Positions 11,502 through 22,718 are shown, counted from the first letter of the stretch. The stretch: DNA of 64,000 nt from Adiantum capillus-veneris (GCA_014529385.2 CM043957.1:66234003-66298002); one strand, 5' to 3'. The notes: a model not told the origin generated them from the sequence alone. A program made the numbers and translations.

Positions 11502-11960
11502 AATTATGTGGAGCTTCTATTGTGACTATACTAGTCAATTTGTAAACAAAATCTTTTTTGTATCTTCTTTTGTTTTATGTAATTTATAGTTATTATTCAA
11601 ATCCATGTGTTGTACATCCTCTTGACTTTTGGTGTTTATCAACACCACAATCCTATGAGATTTTCACTTTATTTACTAGCCACACACCTCAATTTTTCCC
11701 ACTTTAAGTGGAAAATTCCCAAATTACATGAATTCGGTCGATTTGGAGATTCCCATAATGTGAGATTTTTACCAAAATACCTAATATGGTCTTTAAGTTT
11801 TTTGATATCTTTATATGGGTAAATAGAATATGAAATTGCAAAGTCATCTCATTACAAAGATAATAGACACAATAGACACAACTGTTGATCATATTGTCAT
11901 TGCAAAGTCAAAACATTACAAAGATAAGGGTGTGCAATACAAAAACAGGGGTAAATTTGG
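11502..11960. other. Convergent intergenic region
   Basis: This separates the end of the plus-strand DUF7869 gene from the end of the minus-strand H3-like gene. It is AT-rich and presumably holds both 3' untranslated regions. No repeat or RNA gene is seen. Confidence 0.5.
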
Positions 11961-12856
11961 CTAATTCTCGAAGTCTCGTCGCAATCGACGTGCAAGCTGC
12001 ATATCTTTTGGCTGTATTGTCACTCGCTTTACATGAATGGCGCATAGGTTGGTATCTTCCAACACCGAAATGATGTGGGCCTCTGCAGCTTCTTGAATAG
12101 CCTCTAGCGCTATTGCTTGCATTCTGTACTGATTTCCATAGCTTTGAAGCACCTCCTTCACTGTGCGAGCAAAGGGGGCGCGTCAAATCAAAAGCTCTGT
12201 AGTCTTTTGGTAGTGGCAGATTTTTGCGAATGCCCTTGCTATTTTTGGGCACCACTGCGGTTGTCTTGGGGGCACTTGCACATTTGCTAGCTGGCGGCGT
12301 TTAGGCTTCTTGAAAAACTTAAACTTGCACCTGTTTACATGCTTAGGGGCTGGATTTGCAGCCTCTTCTGATTCATTCTCTTCCCTCGGCTCTCGATCTT
12401 GTGATGTGGGGAGAGCTCCCTGGCCTCGAGGCAGTGTCTTCCCCCCAACGGGCACCGGGTGTGTGCGTGGTATATTAGCTCGCATCCATGGTGGCTCACT
12501 CTCTGATTCAGTGTCTATATGGACCACCCAAGTCCTGGAGGTCCTGCTTGTGATTGGTGGTACGACGGCTCCTCCCTATCGGACTCTGTTGTTTTCTGGC
12601 CCGCTTCTTCTCTCCAACGTTGGGCACGTTGCTTCATTCTTTTTCTAGGTGTTATATCTTAAGGACGTGGAGATTCAACAGCCCTCGATGACTCTGGTGC
12701 CCTACTACCATGCCCACTACCAGAAGAGTTCCTGGAACGGCCAGGTGTTCGTGGCCGTTTTCTTGTGCCTTTAAGACATGCCAGCTTCTCACATCCTTGG
12801 AGGGTCTTTTTGTTGGCAGGCAGATGCTCTTTCGCGGTTTGTTTGGTGCGTGCCAT
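11961..12856 (-). pseudogene. Divergent histone H3 variant with long tail, interrupted
   Basis: The start at 12856 gives MARTKQTAKEHLPANKK, identical to H3 through A7, then R8 to K, K9 to E and S10 to H. A long basic/Ser-rich tail follows. The histone fold begins near 12240 (YQKTTELLI, H3 residues 54-62) and continues through [25 protein letters not shown] and KRVTIQPKD to the stop at 11961. Loop 1 has the canonical H3 length, unlike most plant CENH3. K4, K56, C110 and K122 equivalents are kept; K79 is Gly. Breaks: TAA at 12659-12661, a change of frame between about 12590 and 12520 (an indel or an intron), and TGA at 12183-12185 exactly where H3 has R63 (a CGA-to-TGA step). The product would be a nucleosomal H3-like protein; this copy is probably dead. 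The tail, about three to four times longer than in H3, is its strangest feature. Confidence 0.8.
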
Positions 12857-12914
12857 TTCATATGGTAAGAGCTCACATGTTCTAAAGAAATGAGTGGTCT
12901 ATGAGAGCAGGCAA

Positions 12915-12922
12915 TATTTATA
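12915..12922 (-). promoter_or_regulatory. TATA box of the H3-like gene
   Basis: TATAAATA on the minus strand, about 60 bp upstream of the ATG at 12856. Transcription starting some 30 bp downstream would leave a short leader of about 30 nt. The match to the plant TATA consensus and the spacing are good, and the upstream gene ends at 12998, so the promoter is compact. Confidence 0.55.
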
Positions 12923-12997
12923 AGGGCCCATTTAAAAAGGGTCGTGTTCACACTAATTTTGAAAAAAAAAACTATTATTTTTTAAATAAATATGTCG

Positions 12998-15978
12998 CTA
13001 AGAGTTGGACCCCACGTTCACGTGTAGTGACTCGCGCAGAATCCACTTTGATCCTTGTCGCACTCTGCATTGCCACCATGCAGCATGCTTGGCGGGACCT
13101 TGCGACATTTGCCACTTGTTGCTATGCTCTTGACGACTCCATTTCCGCACTTCAATAGCAATCTTGGATTGTCGCGCATGCTCCATTGTGAGCTTACGAG
13201 CAAATGTTGTGTGAAAAAACTAGTTGAACATCTCCTCCAAATAATTGGATTTCACCATTCCACCACCATGTCGAGTATTTCGGAAGTACACTCCCCTTGC
13301 TTGATAATGGGACTTCTCCATGCCTTGAGTGCTAAAAATTTTAAGCGATCCATACTTGTGCATAAAAAATGCACCATGCGCAAACAAGATATGTTGTTCA
13401 CATGAGTAAACGATCCACATTATTTAATAAAAACAATCCTTTGTAATAAATACACCACGTAACATAGCTTACCATGTAATGTGTGATGTTATTTTGACCC
13501 CAAGAAAGGGTGAAGACCTTGGTAAAATCTACCAAGGCTTCTTGAAATGATTGGCGTTTTTCTTCTGTTGTGTTGTTAAGGCCCATAAGCTTGACCATTT
13601 TATCAAAATGTGTCCAAACTTGCTTGCGCTTGTTTGCAAGCTCGCCATTTGAATCATTGTCAGTAGTAGCTTTGCATAACTTCTTCCAAAGCTCCCAAAG
13701 GTTACTTGCCTGCTGCTGGTTGGAGCTGTTTTGAGCATCATATCAACTTGGCTTTCCTTGGGAAACTTTCTTTAAAAAGTGTCTAGCTTTTTGTCCACTC
13801 ATTGACACTTGTTGAGCAATTTCATTGGCCTCCCCTGTGTTCTTTGCAACAACGATAGACACATTTCCACCATGACAGCCAATGGAATTCAAGAGTACCT
13901 CCACTCTTTCGATCGCTTCCTGGGACTTTTCCAATGGTTTCATTGTGAAAGCATAGTCAATGTGGAGCTTCAATAGCCTATCAAAAATGCGCATGAATGG
14001 GTGTAATGTACAAAAATGTACATTCGATAGAGGAAATGAAAAGATTGGATTCCAAGTGTGGTCCTTTTGATCACGGTCTGGGGCATTGAGCATGGGACAT
14101 CTCAGAATAGACGTTTCCCATTCTCTACCTTCATCTCCGACATCACGACAATCTAACCCTTGTTCTCCATGCCCTTGCCATGGAAGCATGGAACCGATCT
14201 TTGCAGTGCTCTTATGTGATTTTTGTCCATTAGGTTTGTACCCTCAAGTGAAAAATGGACAAGGCATGAGAGAAGAAGCCCCTTGTTTGCAGCCAAGCAA
14301 ACACTTTATGGTCTTCAAATCTTCACCTAAGTGCCACTCCACATCATAACTACCAAAACCCTCAATCTTCAACTTCTGACCTGCAATTTGGGAGTGTATT
14401 ACTTCTATGATCCATGGAGTTCTCTCAAAAATCCATGAAAGTACTCCATTGGTCTCTTTGGGCACCTCAATAGCACCCAACCACCAAATTTCTTTCTCTG
14501 ATTGCACGCTAAAAGATGGGGTGGGAGATGGCTCAACTGAATCCTTCGCTTGGTTTGCAAAAGGGTCTCATTCATTAGAGTGACACTTAGCCTCTCTAAC
14601 CTTAGGCCTTTCACTATTTGTTGACACTCATGAGTTTCAGCACAAAAGCGACCTTTGTGCCAAGCACTACAAAATAAATAGTGTCAAGACCTTAAACTTC
14701 AAAGTCTATGATAAGAACAATACCAAAGAAAAAAGTAAAGTGTGTCACCTTCTTCAGGTAACTCGTAAAATCTAAGCATGGTTTGTTGAAGCCTTCTAAG
14801 ATCCACAAAAATATTGTTCCACATTGTGTAAGGAAAGCCCTTCTCCGAAGGTCTTATGGATTGTTTCTTACCTTTTCCCCTTGTATTTGTTGCACACGAA
14901 GCATAAAGGGAAGTTGTCATTGTGTCCTCAATGTGTAGGTATGTCCCAATGCGGGAGAACACATCTTCGTTTGTGGACTTCTTTGCGAGGTTGACCTTGT
15001 GAGGAACAGAAATAGGTTTTCCACAATGCCATGCTCTTTGAGGGCATCCTTTAGGAGTTGGAAAATAGCATGATAGGCTTTGGTGCTGATTCCAGCCTCA
15101 TCACAAGCTTATTGCACGTCATCATCACTAACCACATTTCTCAATTTATGCATAAGGTCTTTGGTGACTGTATCCTTAATGTGCTTACCTCCAGGTGATT
15201 GTAAGATAGAAATCACATCCTAGGTATTGAGATAACTAGTGAGAAGGTTGACTCGATCATCTTGGCTTGCTCCACTACATGCCTCTTGGATGAAGTTTCT
15301 AGCAACAAATAAAAATAAATGTTAGAAAATAGTGTGAAGTAAAAATGCATCATGCAAGTAAAGACCAAATCACCTTGTGGCTATCCATCATCGTTTGCGT
15401 GCTCCTCCCGAATGTGCAAGAGTTTCAATGGATGAATACGTGCGTTTGCGTTCCCTTGCACCAAAGGGTGTTTCTTTCAAGTATGTGATGGTGTTGGCAA
15501 GCTTCTTAATGTGGGACTCCTTTTCTTGCATTTGTTGTTCAAGAGTTTTAACCACCCTCTGCAAAGAGGCAACACTCTCTTGTAATGCCGTTGTCTTAAG
15601 GTGAAGAGCTTGACATTCGTGCATCCACATATGCAAAGAAGCACCTTCACCCATACACAACCGCTTGCAATAGCATAACAAGCCTACTTCTCCCCTCCCA
15701 AGAAATTGAAGAAATGTCAAAAGGCTATTAAAGGATGGATGGAAGTGGCTTATAGGATCGTAAGGGTACAAATGGCCATCCACCCAAATGTCAACATTGG
15801 TCTCACAAGCGGTGCGACGTTCGTGTGATGACCTTTGATCACCCTCACTAGCGGTCTTCGGTGCAAATGCCGTGGGTAAGCGAATATGTATGCTTTTGGT
15901 GTGCGGAGTACGTGGTGGTGGAAGCAAACCATTTGTGATGTCTGTTAGTACTATGGAAGCTGTTGTTTGAGGAAGCAA
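12998..15978 (-). pseudogene. Four-exon transposase-like pseudogene
   Basis: Exons inferred on the minus strand: 15978-15374, 15298-14749, 14666-13473 and about 13393-12998. Exon 1 carries a Leu-rich coiled coil near its end. Exon 3 has the segments EWHLGEDLKTIKCLLGCKQG, a Cys region and VHFCTLHPFMRI; exon 4 has GMEKSHYQARG and NTRHGGG. These blocks resemble, from memory, a widespread uncharacterised DDE-transposase-like family. Clear introns: AAG|GTGATT to TTGCTAG|A (15373-15299), AAG|GTGACA to TTTTGTAG|T (14748-14667) and G|GTAAGC at 13472. Lesions: stops at 15388-15390, 15220-15222, 15109-15111, 14244-14246, 13743-13745 and 13220-13222, frameshifts near 15000 and 14565, a phase mismatch at the second intron, and no AG at the last acceptor. 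The gene is clearly decayed. Confidence 0.6.
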
Positions 15979-16140
15979 ATGATGAAAAGATAGAGGGGGA
16001 GAGGTAGGGAGATTGAGGAAGATGGGAGGAGAGAAGGAGGGAGGGGGGGGAGGGAGAGATTGGGGAGGAGGAGGAAGGTAGGGGCAAGGAGGGGAGAGGG
16101 AGAGAGGAGGGAGGAGGGAGAAGGAGGAGAGAACAAAGTG
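15979..16140 (-). promoter_or_regulatory. Pyrimidine-rich leader of the pseudogene
   Basis: On the minus strand this stretch is almost pure C/T with few interruptions (read as a purine tract on the plus strand), directly upstream of the ATG at 15978. CT-rich patches are common in plant 5' leaders and core promoters. A loose TATA-like run (atatatac) lies near 16237-16244 on the minus strand. Confidence 0.35.
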
Positions 16141-18029
16141 TTTTTTACTTTTTGGGGGAAAAGATTTTTGAAAAAATGGATTTTCTAAACTTGTGGATTA
16201 AAAAATGGGTCAAAAAATGATTTTTGGATATGTATATATGTTGGGAGGGAGTTTTAAGTAAAAAATAAGTAAAAATGATCTTTTTTTTTAAAATTCAAAT
16301 TTTGACTTTTAGTGACCCACGTTTTTGCTGATGTGGTCACACGTCTATGCTTCCTTCACTTTAAAAAAAGCTAGAGAGAGAAAGTAACCCCTTAGGTCCA
16401 CATCCTACATTTGTCTAAAAAAAAGTTTAGAAAAGCCTATTCAAAACTACCTTCTTCAATGCCCTTGCCCCCTTAACCACACACAACATTAGCCTTAATC
16501 CCTAAAAATTAAGATTCATTACAAGGCCCATGCAAGGTTCATATTTTTCCTAATGCTTGGACTGGGGATGGTCTCCAGGATTGGAGATGTTCTTTCTTGC
16601 TCTTGGATTGGAGTGTGCCAGAGATGTTAGTTTCTTCAAATTCTTCCTAATCCAAACCTCAAGTGAAGGATTGTAAGGTGTGAGCTTTGTCGTAGATTAC
16701 TAGAGTATGAGTCAAGGAGAGGAAGGGTGAATTTATCCCACATGCAGTGGTGCAAGGCTTTAGAGCTATTTAAAGCTCATTTCATGAATGAATAAACCAA
16801 GTATATTTTGTATTACATCTCCCTTGTTTATGATGAGCTTGTGATCGCTTAGCAAATACTCAAGACTGTTTTTATGGGTCCAAGTTAATTGATCTTGGAA
16901 CCTAATTTTCTTGAGTGATAATCTAGCCAACACACACTTACTTGTGTGCACGATGTTTCTCTTTCATCCACCCTAGATAGCATGATCTCATTCTCATAAA
17001 AAATGTGCATGAAGATGCACAAGCACTTGAAAGGTTTAAATTAAAACTGCTAGTAGACAGCAAATTCATACGTGAATTTAGTCAGAACAGTTATTGCTAT
17101 TACCGAAGGTAAAAACAAGTGTTAGGTTTGCAAATGATCCTGCATCCACTGCTAGTAGTGTGCAATCATCTATGAATCTAAGAGATAGATTGAAGCAAAT
17201 GTTTTTAGCATTGTATGGCACACATAATTCATATGTACATTATGTGGATCAAGATGGAAAACTGTACAAAAAGAATTGATCATTATTTGAGAGGCCTACA
17301 AACCACCTCATAGAATCAAGCTCTATGCTAGATCAGAAAGGAATGGTTTATTTCTGAGGACAGAATTCTTTATAGACCATCCTCTCTAGAAATGAATGAC
17401 ATTACCCGAGTGATTCCAAAAATCTATCTAGAGCCAAACTACCACCCACCGAAAGTTAAGCTTCAATGTTCTAATTCATCGAGCACATATTATGAATGAG
17501 ATGGATGTAGATATAGAGAAGAGTCTATATTCTATGATGCCTTGGGTCCATCTCATGTCATAAGAGACCCACGGGATTAAAAAAAAATATCAGGGCAAAG
17601 AAAATGATATTTACAACTTGACCTAGGGAGACATATGTCATGTTTCACAAAGGTACATAGGAAACTATGTAGAAGGTTTGCAGATGCCAAACATCGACAC
17701 AACAACACACAACATATCTTCACAGCCCCAAAAAATGAGATCAAATGAGAGCCAAACAGGATTGAACTGAGCTCATGGAGATATCATTAGTGATCACCCT
17801 AGGAAGGGGGGAGCCACAAATCCATCAAGATCAGCTTGTGTACTGCTTTTGTGTATCAAGAACCGCAATGTCATTAGAAGCCCTAAAACTTCTAGTGAGA
17901 CCTCTTCAGAGCAGAAGCCATTACCAAATCATATGAATGTTGAAAGCTACCAGTTGACCCAAATTCCATTACTACCTGCTAACAAATGCCTATATAAAGA
18001 TCACCAAGGACAAAGGTTTTAGTTGACTT
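16141..18029. other. Non-coding stretch, nothing recognised
   Basis: No domain-bearing frame, no tandem repeat and no LTR pair seen. Short frames (for example 17094-17279 on the plus strand) have no recognisable features. Confidence 0.5.
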
Positions 18030-18501
18030 TCACGAGTCAAAGTCAAAGGTCATCCAACCCGATAACACGGTGCTCCTGCATGCGGTCAAAGATACCCTAA
18101 AATCCCTCAAACTGACCTCAAAGTGTATGGAACAGATCCAACTAGATATTCCAAAGAGGAAGGGGGCAAGAGGGTATCCTTGTCTAACCAAATGCGTGAG
18201 CAAGAAGCACTCCCCCTGCCAAGAGCACGTGAGTGTACGCATGCCTATAGAGAGTTGACACACCTCTGATCCAAGCATATGTGAAACCCATCCTGCATAG
18301 AGTGCCCTCCAGGAAATCCCAGTCAACTCTATCATAAGCCTTCTCAAAGTTGAGAAGGAGGATCACCAGATCCTCTCCTCGGAGACGCGTGAGGGCTGAT
18401 GCCTCCCAAAAAGTAAAGATGTTTTCAAGGATACCAAGCTCCTTAACAAAACCTCTCTGACTCCCATGAATGATGCTCTCTAGAAGTGACTGGATCCTCA
18501 A
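18030..18501 (-). pseudogene. LINE reverse transcriptase remnant
   Basis: On the minus strand the frames contain FEKAYDRVDWDFL (RT motif A region, with catalytic Asp), IRGVSTLYRHA and RQGYPLAPFLF (the conserved RQG-PLSP-LF block). A degraded LDD, in place of the usual ADD, is readable near 18050. The frames shift several times, so no enzyme is made. Confidence 0.8.
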
Positions 18502-18670
18502 ACTCAGAGCCTTTGCTAGATCCTCTCCTCGGAGACGTACGAGGGCTGGTGCCTCCCAAAAAGTAAAGATGTTGTCAAGGATACCAAGCTCCTTGACAAA
18601 ACCTGTCTGATTCCCATGAATGATGCTCTCTAGAAGTGGCTAGATCCTCAAACTCAGAGCCTTTGCTAGA
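18371..18670. repeat. 150-bp tandem duplication inside the LINE RT
   Basis: The segment beginning tcctctcctcggagacg at 18371 is repeated at 18521 with only a few base changes and runs to about 18670. The copied stretch covers the N-terminal side of RT motif A. It is a local duplication after insertion, or a peculiarity of this LINE copy. Confidence 0.9.
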
Positions 18671-19586
18671 ATTTTGTAGGATGAGTTGAGGATGGTAATG
18701 GGTCACCCCTGTCGAATCTCATCCAATGAGCCACCCTCCTTGGGAATTAGGTAGATCAAACCCTCACTTATGCTGTCAGGCATCTCGCTAGTGTACAAAT
18801 GCACTGCACAAATATGAGCCAAGCAAGTCCTAGTACTCCAAGAAAAAACTGGGGGTCAAACCATCCTCCCTTGGACAACTACCACGAGGAGTGACCTGAG
18901 GGCCTCATGGAGCTCCTCAAGCTAGAGGGGAAGCTTGAGGAGCTCTGTCACATCTCCTTGGTACCAAGGCAATGCATCTGTATCCAAACCTGCTCCTTGC
19001 ATGCCTCCTAGCACTCTGACTCAAGCTCAACTGACAACAAAATAGGATGAATTCAGTAGAAACTGCATGCATATCCTCAGGCTCGAAAGAAAAAGATCCA
19101 TCAGGTCTTCTCAGCTGGCTAACACTGGTGTGCGTATGGCAAGGCCCCACTATCTCAAAACTCCCCAGTAACTCGGTCACCCACCTGGGTTCACTGAGAT
19201 GCTTGCCAGTGAAAGGAAAACTCATGGCATCTCTCCTCAACGTGAGTCAACTTGTGCCTAGCCTACTGCATCTACTCCTCTAACCATGGATTGTCTAGAT
19301 GTTGCTCCTACATCCTCTATAAGGAAACAATGCCCCATCAAAGACTCTTCTCATCCTCCCTAGCTACAACCAAGCAAGCTGCAGACTCCTTAAGGAAGAA
19401 GCAACTAAGTTCTGCCAGTCCAGAGGCCAGTCTACCAATAGGGGTGTCCTATGTGTCCAGACTCTCAGTCCAAAGTGTCTCCACTCGCTCTCAAAGCTCA
19501 GGATTTAGCAAGATCAACTTGGGGATGCATAGCATCACGATCCCCTCCTCTGTCTGTCTGTCACAATGCAAATCACAGGCACATGG

Positions 19587-20215
19587 TTAGAAAAAAGTAG
19601 TCCCTACAAGGATGCTAACAGATTTCCTCATGTCACAAATGAGGTCACTTGCATAGAAGCGATCTTTCCTAGATAGATTCACTCCTCCAACCCTGCAATC
19701 AGAGCAAGAGAAAGCCAAGATTTCTAGGGATCTCACAAAATCGGCCTCAACCCCATGCACTATAACATGGCCACCTCCAATCCGGTCATTGGGGTCCTCA
19801 ACATGTTGAAGTCCCCTCCTACACACCACTGCTTTGCATGCGACAAAGACTCCACAACCTGAGACCAGAACTCTACCCGTGCACTTGCCACATTGGGTGC
19901 ATAAATGTTCAAGAAACCCATGAGGCAACCTTGAACTTGCATAGTAATACCTCTACCCACAATGGCCTGCGATAAAGAATCCACAATAGTCATACATACC
20001 CCTCCTTGGATGCCTCCAGGTCCAAATGTAGCTGGCCAAAACTTCTCATAGCGACAAGGCAAAATATGACCACATCGTCTAATGCGGCTCTCACATAGAT
20101 GATGCTCCTATAGAATAAGAATATCAATCTCACCATCCACAAGGAAGCTCCTGACGCAGCCAGCCCCTCTGATTTTGAAACTGGGGCCCTCCTAATCCTT
20201 GCACATTTCATGAGA
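19587..20215 (-). pseudogene. LINE endonuclease domain remnant
   Basis: The minus-strand translation contains GFLNIYAPN, then a segment ending in WCVGGDFNML, matching the core (NxYAP and GDFN) of exonuclease-endonuclease-phosphatase domains that nick the target in LINE transposition. A later frame has RKDRFYASD, typical of the RxDR-F/Y block. The domain is spread over at least three frames. Confidence 0.75.
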
Positions 20216-21302
20216 TGATCCTCATGGAGTCAGTGAGAGAAAACACATGTTGCAATAGCAGCCAACCTTGCTATCTTTGAGACCGGTTTGGATGGGGAGT
20301 AATCCGCATCTGAAGAACCTCTAGACAAGCACATTTGGAGTGACTATCCCACCCAAGCCCAAGCCGAGCGTGCAGCCCGTAGGGCTACATCCTTTGTCCA
20401 AGAATCCTCATGTAAAAATACAAAGCAAGGAGGGCTCAGAGTGCCAAAAAAAAATTTGCACCACAATGTGCCTGCAACCTGCTACATCCAACGGTATCAC
20501 GTTGAAATTTGGCTAGGGGCCAAAGTGTCTATACCAGATCTATCACCCCTAAGTCCCTTGTGTGCAAGCTCCACTCTGTAGGATCCCTGCTGCATAGTGG
20601 GAAGGAAAAACCCACTGTTGTATCCAGAGCCTTAATGCCTCGAGCTGCAAGAAAGAGGACGTGGACTCGAAAGAAATCCTCCTCCAGGTTTGGAGAAGAG
20701 TCACCTAGGAATCGTGTGAAGTTGTAGTTGAAGGAGTCCTAGCGGTTGCAAATGTCAAAGCTAGTCAAAACTCTAGGGACTGCTACAAAAGGAGAAGTCT
20801 GAACCAGAAAAGGAAGCCTCATATGGGATTGTTCTTCCTGATCCACATGGCTCATAGAAAAAGCACTACCAAGAGACCGCCTCATGGCAGACGCGTGTCC
20901 AGTCCCCTTGCATTTGAGGAGGAGTGAGGGAGGGGTCGCGAGATGAGACTGTGGGCCCCACTGGGGAGAGAGGAGGGGTGAGAGATGGGGGTGAAGATGG
21001 AGGAGGGGGAGGTGGAGTGGTGGCGTCAGAGGCCTCCTCAGGCTTGGTCCTATTGAAGAGGGTCAAGATGGTTTCCTATCGAAACCCACTGCCGCTGAGC
21101 TGCAGGAGGTCATCCACCAGGGGGAGCAATGGGACGAGCCTGTCCTTGTCGATGTTTGCTAGGCATCTGCTACCAATCGTCAACTATCTGATCGTTGGTC
21201 TCTGTTGAGGTACCAGCATGTGCATCCTGTGTATCTAGTTGTTGGGCATGCTCAACCTTAGGAGGTTGCGCATGTGCTGTGTGTCAAGATCTCCTACAAG
21301 GA

Positions 21303-21370
21303 CATGAGTTTTCTAGATGGCCCATCTGTCTACAAATGAATCACTAATTGGGGAGACCCGAATACTCCAT
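21303..21370 (-). pseudogene. LINE ORF1 zinc-knuckle remnant
   Basis: The minus-strand frame reads MEYSGLPN, two stops, then FICRQMGHLENSCPC. The sequence before the stops fits the conserved EY-x-x-LP segment found before the CCHC knuckle of plant LINE ORF1. The second stop sits where the first Cys of CX2CX4HX4C is expected. ORF1 binds the element RNA in related LINEs. Confidence 0.6.
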
Positions 21371-21550
21371 ACTCTGTCTGATCCAACCCCCACTCACTTG
21401 AGGCAATAGTAACACCTACGGGATGGATTGTGTGTCTCGAACAAGAACCTGCACAATAGGTAAACCTATGTTCAAGGGTGAGACAAGAGGGGGTGCGAGA
21501 TTGAGGCGAGAGGGCTATGCACTGAGGGCAGCTATGCGTAGAGTAGGCAG

Positions 21551-21576
21551 CAACAACAACAACAACAACAACAACA
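21551..21576. repeat. CAA microsatellite
   Basis: About eight to nine uninterrupted caa units. Confidence 0.9.
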
Positions 21577-21676
21577 GTACGCATGCGAAGGAAGAGGGGA
21601 TGCGAGGAGGAGAGAGGGGAGTGCTAGCGATGGCAAGGATGGGAGCATACGATAGCAGTGAGCTTCAGGTAGGGAA

Positions 21677-22718
21677 AATGCATTTTTGTTGGTTATAGCC
21701 CTGAAAGTAAAGGTTATAGGTTATACCATCAACAAAAAAAGAGTACTTTGGTTTCATGAGATGTTGTATTTGTAGAAGATTTTTTTCAGCCTTTGTTATC
21801 ATTTACTAGAGACAATAATGTAACCTCATAGGAATTTATGACACTTTGTTGCCTCTTTTTTATGGTGGTCGAATGTAAGATCCAATGAGGCAAATGCATA
21901 TCCTATGGGACTTTCAAAAAATGTCAGCTTAGCCTATTAATCAATGCAGACGTACTTGATGTGGAAAGGGTTGAGAATGAAGAGGCTAGGAATATGCAAA
22001 AAAATTTGGTGCATACTTTGCATGACAATAAATTGGATGCATCTATATCTAGTTGTACTCGTTCAAGTCCTTGCCATGCGTCTTATGCATCAAATTGTTA
22101 TACCTTGGATGTTTCTAGTTTATGTGATGAAGAGGAACCTCTTGCTTTTGATGAATCATAGAATTCACAAAATTGGACTGTAACACAATCATAATATGGT
22201 GCACTTACAAAAAATGAAACATAACACCATATTAGAGAGTTTTATACTTTAGAGCCAATTTGGGAATCACCAGTGTCTTGAATATTTGGCCATATGGACA
22301 TATCTCATTCTATTTTTAAGACCAAAGCCTTCCATAAGGTATTACTTGAAAAGATCTTCCAAGCCATGCTCTCAAAACTTTGGCTAAAATTTGATCATGT
22401 GGTCAACTCTTAAGCTCTTGTTGAAAGTGGGAATTAAGAAATCCCCAAATTCACCAATATGGTGTTACATGGACTTTATTTGATTTTCCTCCTTGAAAAG
22501 GTTGTTGGTATGAAGTGGGTTTACAAATTAAAATGTAAGCAGAATGATGAGATTGATCGCTAAGGCTAGACTTGTTGCAAAAGGTGATACATAGCAAAAA
22601 GGCATTAACTATGAAGAGACTTTTGCTCGCTCCCACTTGTTGCATGACGACTGTTTGTTTTCTATGTGACATTAACACCTCACTTTGGATGGTTTGTACA
22701 TCAATCACACATTGTTAA
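21677..22718 (+). mobile_element. Old copia relic, left part (integrase end to RT start)
   Basis: Plus-strand remnant of the copia family also found at 22719-37723. Frames contain CIFVGYS, a VERVENEEARNMQKNLVHTL block and DEEEPLAFDES, each closely matching the minus-strand copy, followed by RT up to the segment before the first catalytic region. Many stops are present. The relic is interrupted at 22718 by the younger copia and resumes at 37729. The 5' part of the old element is missing. Confidence 0.85.

Larger units (their letters stand above)
18030..21600 (-). mobile_element. Degenerate LINE (L1-like non-LTR retrotransposon)
   Basis: Read on the minus strand, the element keeps the order of a plant L1-type LINE: an ORF1 zinc knuckle near 21303-21370, an APE-type endonuclease at about 20215-19600, and reverse transcriptase at about 18670-18030. 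All parts are broken by stops and frameshifts. The 3' part beyond the YADD-equivalent region of the RT is missing or unrecognisable. The 5' limit is uncertain and no target duplication was found. Proline-rich frames near 20870-21066 may be part of ORF1. Confidence 0.75.

Noticed and set aside
11961-12856. Reading the H3-like gene as CENH3
   Set aside because: Loop 1 has the canonical H3 length, the MARTKQTA start and the EDTNLCAIH block are those of ordinary H3, and the CENH3-type residues are not seen.
12652-12951. Minus-strand 99-codon frame overlapping the H3 start
   Set aside because: It is an out-of-frame shadow of the H3-like first exon.
15951-16136. Pro/Ser/Leu-rich minus-strand frame
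   Set aside because: It is translation of a pyrimidine-rich tract upstream of the pseudogene.
16330-18000. Matching copies of the 18-base core on the right side of the three-gene cluster, which would mark the cluster as one transposon
   Set aside because: Only a weak partial match near 16395 was found, so there is no symmetrical subterminal array.
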